From positions 62,001 to 126,000 of the forward strand of contig JAEUIZ010000031.1 in the NCBI GenBank assembly GCA_016793805.1: a stretch of 64,000 nt of DNA, given 5' to 3'. Source of the stretch: Phycisphaerae bacterium. Lineage in GTDB: Bacteria; Planctomycetota; Phycisphaerae; Phycisphaerales; UBA1924. Below the pieces are notes generated by a model, which did not search any database, was not told the DNA's origin, and saw nothing but the letters and a program-made list of their open reading frames with translations. Position 1 is the stretch's first letter. Every line of letters begins with the position of its first letter. A program made the translations under genes and the position numbers. This document shows positions 1 to 6,952 of this stretch, one piece after another.

Positions 1-2
1 GT

Positions 3-635
3 CCGATCCCCTCGACGCCCACATCGATCGGGATGGGCCTGCCCGCGGACCTCGTTCGGCGGCGCCCCGACATCCGGGTCGCGGAGCGTGAACTCGCTGC
101 GGCGACGGCGCGGATCGGGGTGGCGACGGCGGACCTGTATCCGCGTCTCTCGCTCGCGGGCTCGTTCGGGCTCGAGAGCACCACCTTCGGGACGCTGCCC
201 GAGGGCGACAGCATCTTCTGGTCGATCGGCCCGAGCGTGCGGGTTCCGATCTTCAATGCGGGTCGATTGCGGGCGCTGGTGCGGGTCGCGGACGCGCGGG
301 CCGAGCGGGCGCTGGTGCGGCACGAGCGGGCGGTGCTGGTGGGGCTGGAGGAGGCGCAGAACGCGGCGGTGGGTCTGGCGCGGGAGCAGGAGCGGCGGGC
401 GCTGCTGGAGGCCGCGGTGGCCTCGGACGAGCGGGCGACGGACCTGGCGACGCACTTGTACACGCAGGGGCTGACGGACTACCTGAGCGTGCTGGACGCG
501 CAGCGGCAGTTGTTGGAGCAGCGGGACGCGCTGGTTCAGAGCCGGGCCGCGGTGGTGCAGGCGATGGTGGCGCTGAGCAAGGCGATCGGCGGGGGCTGGG
601 AGGGCGTGGAGGCCCCGGTGGCGTCGCGGGACTGA
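3..635 (+). CDS. TolC/NodT-family outer-membrane efflux channel, C-terminal part
   Basis: The reading frame is open from the window edge, so the N-terminus lies upstream and the internal ATG at 33 is not a start. The visible 210 residues carry the GLPADLVRRRPDI motif that marks the second repeat of NodT/OprM-type outer membrane factors. Long amphipathic helices rich in Ala, Arg and Glu follow, with the YTQGLTDYLSVLDAQRQL segment usual near the end of these proteins. Such proteins form the trimeric outer-membrane duct of RND or ABC tripartite exporters. The membrane-fusion and pump genes would be expected just upstream, outside the window. The family assignment is firm; the substrate cannot be told. 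Confidence 0.88.
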   Translation, partial: PIPSTPTSIGMGLPADLVRRRPDIRVAERELAAATARIGVATADLYPRLSLAGSFGLESTTFGTLPEGDSIFWSIGPSVRVPIFNAGRLRALVRVADARAERALVRHERAVLVGLEEAQNAAVGLAREQERRALLEAAVASDERATDLATHLYTQGLTDYLSVLDAQRQLLEQRDALVQSRAAVVQAMVALSKAIGGGWEGVEAPVASRD

Positions 636-668
636 GGGCGGGGTGCGCGGGGCGAGCGGTCGCGGGGA

Positions 669-1739
669 TCAGGCGTGGTCGAGTCCGTGTCCCTTGGCCG
701 GGCCGTGGGGCTTGGGCGTGAGGAGGAGGGACGCGGCGACGCCCGCGATGAGGATGCCGAGGATCACGAGCAACGAGACGGTGGTGGGGACCTTGTACGG
801 GGAGTGGACGAGGAGCATCTTGACGCCCACGAAGAAGAGGACGGCCACGAGCGCGGGCTTGAGGAACCGGAACTTGTCGATCGCGCCCGCGAGGCAGAAG
901 TAGAGCGCCCGCAGCCCGAGGATGGCGAAGACGTTGGACGTGAAGACGATGAAGGGGTCGGCGGTGATCGCGAAGATCGCGGGGATCGAGTCGACCGCGA
1001 AGATGAGGTCGGTAAACTCGACGAGGACGAGGGCGAGCAGGAGCGGGGTGGCGTGGCGCACGCCGTTGATTCGCGTGAGGAACTTCTGCCCGTGGTACTC
1101 GGTGGTGACGGGGACGAGCCGGCGGACGAGGCGGACGACGGGGTTCTTCTCGGGCGAGACCCCGCCGTGCTTGGAGAGGGCCATCTTGATCGAGGTGAGG
1201 ATGAGGAACCCGCCAAAGACGTAGATGATCCAGTCGAATCGGCGGATGAGGGCGGCGCCGACGGCGATCATGATGCCGCGCATGAGGAGGGCGCCGAGGA
1301 TGCCCCAGAAGAGCACGCGGTGCTGGTACTTGGCGGGGACGGCGAAGTACGAGAAGATGATGGCGATGACAAAGACGTTGTCCATCGAGAGGGACTTCTC
1401 GACGACGTAGCCGGTGAAGAAGAGTTTGGCGGCCTCGAGCCCGTGGACGTCGCGTGCCGGGCCGTCGAGTTGGGGGACGTTGAGCCCGACACCGAGCCAG
1501 TGGTTCTGGTAGGCGAAGTAGATCCAGACGTTGAAGGCCAGGGCGCAGGTGATCCAGATGACGGACCAGACGGCGGCCTCGCGGATGCCGACGACATGGG
1601 CCTCGCGGTGGAAGACGCCCAGATCAAGGGCGAGGAAGACGATGACCAGGCCCACGAAGCCGGCGTAGAGCCAGTAGACCTGCGACGACTCGGGGACCGG
1701 GGGCGCGGCGAGCGTGGCCAGCAGGGTTTGGAGCGTCAA
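669..1739 (-). CDS. TerC-family integral membrane protein
   Basis: A hydrophobic protein of about 356 residues with some eight or nine predicted membrane spans. The family signatures are visible: ALDLGVFHRE in the first span, VEKSLSMDNVFVIAIIF, and VEFTDLIFAVDSIPAIFAIT, which carries the conserved acidic residues thought to handle metal ions. TerC/Alx proteins act in the inner membrane in manganese or tellurite homeostasis and in loading exported metalloproteins. The frame is open to 1853, but that ATG lies inside the terminator hairpin of the upstream gene. A TTG at 1739 with GGAG upstream is therefore the better start and removes an Arg/Pro-rich, non-family N-terminus. The length then suits the family. 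Confidence 0.88.
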   Translation of the reverse strand: MTLQTLLATLAAPPVPESSQVYWLYAGFVGLVIVFLALDLGVFHREAHVVGIREAAVWSVIWITCALAFNVWIYFAYQNHWLGVGLNVPQLDGPARDVHGLEAAKLFFTGYVVEKSLSMDNVFVIAIIFSYFAVPAKYQHRVLFWGILGALLMRGIMIAVGAALIRRFDWIIYVFGGFLILTSIKMALSKHGGVSPEKNPVVRLVRRLVPVTTEYHGQKFLTRINGVRHATPLLLALVLVEFTDLIFAVDSIPAIFAITADPFIVFTSNVFAILGLRALYFCLAGAIDKFRFLKPALVAVLFFVGVKMLLVHSPYKVPTTVSLLVILGILIAGVAASLLLTPKPHGPAKGHGLDHA

Positions 1740-1841
1740 TCGAGCGGACTCCGAAGGTGGCCGCGATCCCGCGCGGGGCCGATGGTAGGGCGGCCGGCGC
1801 GAGGCGGCGGGGCCACGAGCGGGCGGCCGCGAAAAGCAATA

Positions 1842-1869
1842 AGCCCCGGCCAAACGAACAGCCGGGGCT
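1842..1869 (-). terminator. Intrinsic terminator after the PEP-CTERM gene
   Basis: AGCCCCGGC (1842-1850) pairs perfectly with GCCGGGGCT (1861-1869) around a 10-nt loop. Read on the minus strand it is followed by a T-rich stretch (TTATTGCTTTT). It lies between the PEP-CTERM gene and the TerC gene, which separates the two units and argues for the downstream TerC start. Confidence 0.75.
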
Positions 1870-1916
1870 CGGGTGGATAGAACCCGGATTGGGAGGCGTC
1901 ACCCCGCCTCGAGGGA

Positions 1917-2702
1917 TCAGGCTCGGCGTCGGCGGCGAGCCGCGAGCATTCCCGCGGCGGCCAGGAGGCCGGCTGTGCCGGGGGCTGGCACGGCGCTGAC
2001 GGTGAGGGCGTCGTAGAGGTTAACCCAGGCGCCCAGCGGCGAGAGCCCGCTCCGCCCGCGGTGGGAGATGATGATCGAGTCGCCGGTGCCCAGCGGGATG
2101 TTGGGGAGGTTGATGGGGATAAGGACGGTGTCGCCGACGGAGGGGAAGGGGTTGGGCTTGGAGTTGGTGGACTGGTAGAGCATCGTGGTGTTGCCGAGGC
2201 TGTCCTGCTTGGCGATGACGACATCGACGTCGACGGGTCGACCGATGCCGTTGAGCCCGTTCCAGTTGAGGACGAGTTGCCCGGTGATGTTGACGGGGAT
2301 GTTGTTGCCGGCGGGGTTGAGCCAGCGGACGATGGGGGCGTGGTCGGAAACGGAGGAGTGGGCGTTGTAGATGAGTCGGCCGGGCATGATGGGGGGATTG
2401 CCGTTGTCCCCGCGGGACCAGACGCCCAGGCCGGTGGAGTACCAGAACCCGTCCCAGGTCATGAGTTGGGAGGGCTCCTTGTACCAGGGATTGGCCGAAC
2501 CGATGCCCGAACCGGTGGAGGTGTACTCATACCTCCAGGCGGGCACGCCACCGACATTGCTGGGGTTGTTCTGGGTGGAGCCCTGGAGTCCTCCGGGCAC
2601 CCAGTCGGTGGAGCGGCGCCACGTCATGCCCGCGTCGGCGGGGCTTACCAAGCCACCGGCCAACGCGCAGACCAACACCGCACTCAGTCGTCCGTTCTTC
2701 AT
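1917..2702 (-). CDS. PEP-CTERM sorting-domain surface protein
   Basis: A 261-residue secreted protein. It begins with a signal peptide (MKNGRLSAVLVCALAGG, cleavage near SPADA-GM). The central part is about 200 residues with no family I recognise, rich in Trp, Asn and Gly and probably beta-rich. The C-terminus is a sorting tail: PAPGT, then a short hydrophobic helix (AGLLAAAGML), then AARRRRRA. This tripartite tail is the PEP-CTERM signal in the PAPG form common in Phycisphaerae. Such tails are thought to be recognised and cleaved by an exosortase during export; an exosortase gene lies at the far end of this window. The start is an ATG with GGAGG five bases upstream. Its own terminator follows. 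Confidence 0.85.
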   Translation of the reverse strand: MKNGRLSAVLVCALAGGLVSPADAGMTWRRSTDWVPGGLQGSTQNNPSNVGGVPAWRYEYTSTGSGIGSANPWYKEPSQLMTWDGFWYSTGLGVWSRGDNGNPPIMPGRLIYNAHSSVSDHAPIVRWLNPAGNNIPVNITGQLVLNWNGLNGIGRPVDVDVVIAKQDSLGNTTMLYQSTNSKPNPFPSVGDTVLIPINLPNIPLGTGDSIIISHRGRSGLSPLGAWVNLYDALTVSAVPAPGTAGLLAAAGMLAARRRRRA

Positions 2703-2875
2703 AAACCCTCCGCGACTGCCTCAGCCTCAAATAGACCACAGGAATCGCGACATGCCAGAAGTTGGCGCAGAAATGTTGATGTGGATGGCTTGTGACGGCC
2801 GATCGGGGCCACGGGCGGCCATCTCGGGTTCCAGATTCCCGTGGGCCATGCCCCGCGCACGGGTGGCGTTTGGTC

Positions 2876-3574
2876 ATGAGCGACACGCTGGCGAGCCTGG
2901 TGATCTCGGACGGTGCCGTGGGCGGCCTTGTGGCACTGTCGGCACACTTTGCGCTACCGGACAGGGACCGCTCGCCGATCGGGGTCGTGGCATGGGGATT
3001 CGAGCCGGAGGAGGCGGACGCGCGGGCCCGAGCGGTGGCGGAACAGGCGCGAGCGATGGGCGCGACGATCGTGGACGTGACCGCGGCGAGGCCGGCCGAT
3101 GGGGAGACTGTCGGGAACCGGGTGACGCGCCGTCTCGTCGAGGTCGCGCTGGCGGCCCGGGCGATGGGCGTTCGGCGGGTCGTCTGGCCCGCGCACGCTG
3201 GCGCGGATCATGCCGACGGGGGAGGCGGGGGGGTGCTGGACCGAGTGGCGGCGATCATCGACCGGGCGGCGCTGGTCTCGCGGCTCGTGTCGCTCGACGA
3301 CGAGCGAGCGGGAAACGTGGGAGTGGAGGCGAGAGATGCGGGGGAGGTGGTTGGTGTGGGGAGTGGCGGGGGAGTGGAGATCACGACGCCGTACGCCGAC
3401 CTGAGCGACCGCGAGATGGCGGAACTGATGCTGGATCTGGATGCGCCGGTGTGGACGTGCTGGTGGGCGCGCGGCGGCGGGGCCAAGGCGGCCCTGGAAC
3501 GCGAGCACTGGCGCGAGGTCCTGCGCGAGTTGGGGTGGAGCGCACCGCTGCCGCGAGCGCCGGCGGGGGTGTAG
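2876..3574 (+). CDS. Degenerate QueC-like PP-loop protein
   Basis: A protein of 232 residues with an alpha/beta PP-loop layout: LASLVISDGAVGGLVAL at the N-terminus, then VVAWGF, RAMGATIVDV, a helix ending in ARAMGVRRVVWPA, and a C-terminal segment, ITTPYADLSDREMAEL with PVWTCWW, that resembles the end of QueC. QueC makes the queuosine precursor preQ0 in an ATP-dependent reaction. The ATP-binding SGGxDS motif, however, is replaced by SDGAVGG, and the usual C-terminal zinc cysteines are not evident, so catalysis is doubtful. The ATG at 2876 is chosen because residues encoded upstream (from 2792) look nothing like a fold core. No other queuosine gene is adjacent. The family call is an inference. 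Confidence 0.5.
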   Translation: MSDTLASLVISDGAVGGLVALSAHFALPDRDRSPIGVVAWGFEPEEADARARAVAEQARAMGATIVDVTAARPADGETVGNRVTRRLVEVALAARAMGVRRVVWPAHAGADHADGGGGGVLDRVAAIIDRAALVSRLVSLDDERAGNVGVEARDAGEVVGVGSGGGVEITTPYADLSDREMAELMLDLDAPVWTCWWARGGGAKAALEREHWREVLRELGWSAPLPRAPAGV

Positions 3575-3651
3575 GGCGGGCGTGAGGGCGATCGAGAGGC
3601 AGGCGTGCCCGCCGCGGCGAGCGGAGACCCGGGCTGCGACACAGAAAGGAA

Positions 3652-3674
3652 CCGACCGGCGCGGGGCCGGTCGG
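3652..3674 (-). terminator. Intrinsic terminator after the sugar dehydrogenase gene
   Basis: CCGACCGGC (3652-3660) pairs with GCCGGTCGG (3666-3674). On the minus strand the hairpin is followed by TTCCTTTCTG. It lies between two convergent genes and most probably ends the minus-strand one. Confidence 0.65.
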
Positions 3675-3722
3675 CGTGGATCGGTGCCGGGATTCGCGGG
3701 CGTCGAGTGACGCCTGAGGCGA

Positions 3723-5102
3723 CTACGGGTTGGAGCACCCGACGGCGAAGGAGTTGAGGAAGCAGGTGAAGTCGTTGATGTTGAGGACGGGAGCGACGGT
3801 GCTCTTGTCGCAGTTGGCGGCGCAGTCGCTCGCGGCGAAGAGGTTGAGGAACGAGGTGAAGTCGTTGACGTTGAGGAAGGGGTTGATGGTGGAGGAGTCG
3901 AGGTTGATCCCGCAGCGCGGGACGATCTTGTAGAGTTCGCCGCCGCCCTGGTCGACGATGTACAACTCGCCGTTGGCGTCCTCGCCGAAGGAGACGATGG
4001 CGTTGATGGTGAATCCGGCGACGGCGAGTTCGGCGGTGCGGTTGGTGAGTTGGGTGACGCCGACGCCGGGGGCGTAGCGGAACGACGTGATCTGGGCGCT
4101 GCAGTAGTCGGCGAAGAAGTAGGTCCCGCGGAGGCTGGGGATGGCGCACCCGCGATAGACGTAGCCGCCGGTGACGGAGCAGGCGGTGCCGTGCGTGTAG
4201 GTGTAGATGGGGAACTGCATGGTGGCGGCGGGAGCGCAGCCGGTGGTATTGAAGGCGTTGTTGCCCTCGTAGCAGCGCCAGCCGTAGTTGATGGCGGTGG
4301 CGGAGGAGGCGGGCTGGAAGTTGATCTCCTCGATGAGGTCCTGGCCGACGTCGGCGATGTAGAAGTCGCCGGTGAGGCGATCGAACGAGGAGCGCCACGG
4401 GTTGCGGAGCCCATAGGCCCAGATCTCCTGTCGCATGGAGGTGGACCCGAAGAAGGGGTTGGTGGGTGGGATGGTGTAGGTGGCGCCCGTGACGTCGATC
4501 CGGAGCATCTTGCCCAGGAGGGTGTTGGTGTTCTGGCCGTTGTTCTGGGGGTCGTTGGCGCTCCCGCCGTCGCCGAAGGAGATGTAGAGGTAGCCGTCGT
4601 TGGGCCCGAATCCCATCCAGCCGCCGTTGTGGTTGGCGAAGGGCTGGGCCTGGGTGAGGATGGTGGTGGCGGAGGCGGGGTCGGCGGTGTTGGAGGCGGG
4701 GTTGCCGCCGGTGGCGGTGTAGCGGGCGATGACGGTGGTGCCGGCGGAGTTGGTGTAGTTGACGAAGAACCGCCCGTTGGTGGCGTAGTTCGGGTCGAAG
4801 GCGAGGCCCAGGAGCCCCTGCTCGCTGCCGATGGAGACGTTGTTGATGGTGAGGAAGGGAGTGGCGAGCATGGTGTTGGTCGCCAGGTTGAGGATTCGGA
4901 TATCGGCCCGCGTGGCGACGCCCGCGCTCCCACGCTGCTCGACGACGAAGAGGCGCGAGGTGTCGCCCGGGGGAGCGGTTACGAACACGGGACGGGTGAG
5001 CCCGGTTTGCACGCGGACCGTGGTGAGGCCCACCTGGGCGTGGGCGGACGTGGCGAGCCCGGCGGCGAGCAGCAGGGCGAGCGAGGAACAACGATTCGAC
5101 AT
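3723..5102 (-). CDS. Secreted glucose/sorbosone dehydrogenase-like protein with dockerin-type tail
   Basis: A protein of 459 residues. A signal peptide (MSNRCSSLALLLAAGLATSAHA) is followed by a six-bladed beta-propeller of the PQQ-dependent sugar dehydrogenase (GSDH) type: TGLTRPVFVTAPPGDTSRLFVVEQRG, GLLGLAFDPNY, GFGPNDGYLYISFGDGG, YGLRNPWRSSFD, IADVGQDLIEEINF, NYGWRCYEG. These enzymes oxidise sugars or related alcohols in the periplasm or outside the cell. The last 60 residues are two dockerin-like repeats (xNCDxSTxxPxLNxNDFxxFLNxF), and the protein ends GCSNP, the Gly-Cys end shared with three other proteins here. The start has AAGGAG seven bases upstream. Much longer open frames around it are GC-driven and lack the signal peptide. 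The exact substrate is unknown. Confidence 0.88.
   Translation of the reverse strand: MSNRCSSLALLLAAGLATSAHAQVGLTTVRVQTGLTRPVFVTAPPGDTSRLFVVEQRGSAGVATRADIRILNLATNTMLATPFLTINNVSIGSEQGLLGLAFDPNYATNGRFFVNYTNSAGTTVIARYTATGGNPASNTADPASATTILTQAQPFANHNGGWMGFGPNDGYLYISFGDGGSANDPQNNGQNTNTLLGKMLRIDVTGATYTIPPTNPFFGSTSMRQEIWAYGLRNPWRSSFDRLTGDFYIADVGQDLIEEINFQPASSATAINYGWRCYEGNNAFNTTGCAPAATMQFPIYTYTHGTACSVTGGYVYRGCAIPSLRGTYFFADYCSAQITSFRYAPGVGVTQLTNRTAELAVAGFTINAIVSFGEDANGELYIVDQGGGELYKIVPRCGINLDSSTINPFLNVNDFTSFLNLFAASDCAANCDKSTVAPVLNINDFTCFLNSFAVGCSNP
3726..3914 (-). repeat. Two dockerin-like repeats, GSDH protein tail
   Basis: Two units of about 30 codons each (xNxDxSTxxPxLNxNDFTxFLNxF) at the end of the sugar dehydrogenase. 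The second unit is canonical (ANCDKSTVAPVLNINDF). The first has lost its cysteines (INLDSSTINPFLNVNDF). Confidence 0.8.
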
Positions 5103-5156
5103 CTCGGATCTCCTTCCGGCAGACGATGCGTTCACAACGCGGACTGTGACGGCCAA

Positions 5157-5186
5157 CACCCCTCCCCCGGCCCCCCCCCCTCCCTC
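5157..5186 (-). other. G-run tract in the 5-prime leader, possible G-quadruplex
   Basis: The plus strand is almost pure C here, so the minus strand carries at least four runs of three or more G. It lies about 55-85 bases upstream of the sugar dehydrogenase start, inside its leader or promoter region. This is a composition-based observation only. Confidence 0.4.
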
Positions 5187-5220
5187 TGCGGGGCACTCTA
5201 GGTACGCACGGGCTGGATCA

Positions 5221-6798
5221 TCAGGTGCATCCCGCCGCGAACCTGTTGAGGAAACAGGTAAAGTCGTTGACGTTGAGGATGGGGGCGACGGTGCTCTGGT
5301 CGCAGTTGGCGTAGGAGTCACCTGCAGCGAACTTGTTGAGGAAGCAGGTGAAGTCGTTGACGTTGAGGATGGGGGCGACGGTGCTCTGGTCGCAGTTGGG
5401 GTAGCAGGGCGAGGCGCAGACGCCGGCGCCGCAGGTGGTGAGGGGGCCTTGCCAGACGCTCCCGGAGATGAGCCCGCAGTTGGCACTGGTGAGGGTGAGG
5501 CAGTTGCCGTTGGCGAGGCAGCAGGCGCCGGTGGGCTGGGGGCACGAGACCCCGCCGCAGGTGGAGCCGACGCCCTGGAAGATGCCGCCCTGGGCGGTGC
5601 AGGCGACGGAGGAGATGCCGCCGGTGCAGGTCCCGATGGGGAGGCAGCAGGCACCGATGGGGCAGGAGGATCCGGCGCAGGCGGTTCCCGCGCCGAGCCA
5701 GGAACTGCCGGTGATGGCGCCGCAGTCGTTCTGGGAGAGGGTGATGCACCCGCCGGTGAAGCAGCAGGCGCCGGTGGGCTGGGGGCAGTTGGCGGTGGCG
5801 CAGGACGACCCGTCGCCCTGGTAGGTCCCGCCGATCTGCTGGCAGTTGGCGGCGAGGAGGACCTCGCACGTCCCGTCGGGCTTGCAGCAGGCGCCCAGGC
5901 CGGGCGTGCAGCCCTGGACGCTGGACCAGGTGGCGCGCATGACCCAGTCGCCGCGCGGGCGGCATCCGGTGATGCAGAACCCCCCGATGCTGCTGTCGGG
6001 CTGGAGGTTGGCGAAGGCGGTCCAACCCCCTGGGCACGCGAGCGGACAAGTGTTGGCGTAGAGCCAGTTTTGGGAAGGGAACTGGAGTTGGGTGTATCCG
6101 GTGCCGCAGCCGGCGACGGTGTTGTCGGTGGCCATGAAGGCGTTGGTGGATTGGGAGGGTGCGCCGCAGGTGGGGTTGGAGGCGGGCTGGTTGAACTGGT
6201 CGATGCGGAAGGCGATGGAGAACTGGTGCGAGCCGTCGTCGGGGATGTCGATCTGCTCCGGGTCGCCCGGGTCGATGCTGAACTGGAGGACGGTGCCGAC
6301 GGTGCCCGCGGCCATGCGGATGTGGGGGAGCACGACGTCGTCGGACGAATAGGAGGCGACGAGCGTGCCGGTGCTGGGCGTGCCGCTGTAGAAGAGCACG
6401 GACCACTGGGTGGTGGTGGGGACGGAGGACTGCTGCCCGACGAGGACTTCCATGAGATTGATGCGGATGGGGAACTCGGCGGCGGGGACGGTGTAGGTGG
6501 CGGCGCCCGCCTCGCCGTTGGCCATGCCGGCCTGGAGGGTGTAGGTCCCCGGGCCGAAGGTGGAACTCGTCAGGCTCGCGGCGACGTTGCACGAATCGGT
6601 GACGATCAGCGGCGGCCTGGGCGTAGCGGGCCCGCGTGGGCCGACCCGCATGACCTGGGTGATGGGGAGCGCGACGGTGGTTTCGTGGGCCGGGAGGCTG
6701 CGGGGCGATTCCTTCTGAGCCATCGCGGCGGTGGGCAGGCCGGCACTCGCAATGATCACCGCGGCCCGCAGGGCAGCACTCGACACGACTCGACGCAT
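5221..6798 (-). CDS. Secreted Cys-rich repeat protein with dockerin-type tail
   Basis: A protein of 525 residues. An N-terminal signal peptide (MRRVVSS to TAAMA) is followed by about 240 residues of probable beta-sandwich with no family I recognise. Next come four tandem units beginning GACC (GACCKPDGTC, GACCFTGGC, GACCLPIGTC, GACCLANGNC), each about 40 residues with six cysteines and a G-x-G-x-x-C close. Two dockerin-like repeats follow and the protein ends AAGCT. The regular cysteine spacing implies disulfide-stabilised modules outside the cytoplasm. The start at 6798 has AGGAG upstream; the in-frame ATG at 6855 adds a charged stretch before the signal peptide and is rejected. The neighbouring minus-strand gene also ends in dockerin repeats, so both may be surface partners. 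Confidence 0.8.
   Translation of the reverse strand: MRRVVSSAALRAAVIIASAGLPTAAMAQKESPRSLPAHETTVALPITQVMRVGPRGPATPRPPLIVTDSCNVAASLTSSTFGPGTYTLQAGMANGEAGAATYTVPAAEFPIRINLMEVLVGQQSSVPTTTQWSVLFYSGTPSTGTLVASYSSDDVVLPHIRMAAGTVGTVLQFSIDPGDPEQIDIPDDGSHQFSIAFRIDQFNQPASNPTCGAPSQSTNAFMATDNTVAGCGTGYTQLQFPSQNWLYANTCPLACPGGWTAFANLQPDSSIGGFCITGCRPRGDWVMRATWSSVQGCTPGLGACCKPDGTCEVLLAANCQQIGGTYQGDGSSCATANCPQPTGACCFTGGCITLSQNDCGAITGSSWLGAGTACAGSSCPIGACCLPIGTCTGGISSVACTAQGGIFQGVGSTCGGVSCPQPTGACCLANGNCLTLTSANCGLISGSVWQGPLTTCGAGVCASPCYPNCDQSTVAPILNVNDFTCFLNKFAAGDSYANCDQSTVAPILNVNDFTCFLNRFAAGCT
5224..5406 (-). repeat. Two dockerin-like repeats, Cys-rich protein tail
   Basis: Two nearly identical 90-bp units encoding NCDQSTVAPILNVNDFTCFL followed by NKF or NRF. 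Even the DNA of the two units is almost identical, which suggests recent duplication or gene conversion. Confidence 0.85.
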
Positions 6799-6952
6799 AT
6801 CGGACTCTCCTGACCGATCCAGACACGGGCCGACGACACGATGCCAGCCCGACACCAGTCTACACCAAGGTGGATGGTGTCAAGGGCTGTCCGGCAAGAT
6901 TGAGGCGTCGGTTCCACCCGCCGACCGTGGTTCTGGGTCGTACACTCGGTCC

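Noticed and set aside
16-33. ATG at 33 as start of the efflux gene
   Set aside because: The frame is open to the window edge, and the GLPADLVRRRPDI motif belongs to the second half of the protein.
1740-1853. Upstream extension of the TerC gene to ATG 1853
   Set aside because: The start would lie inside a terminator hairpin and would add 38 Arg/Pro-rich residues unlike the family.
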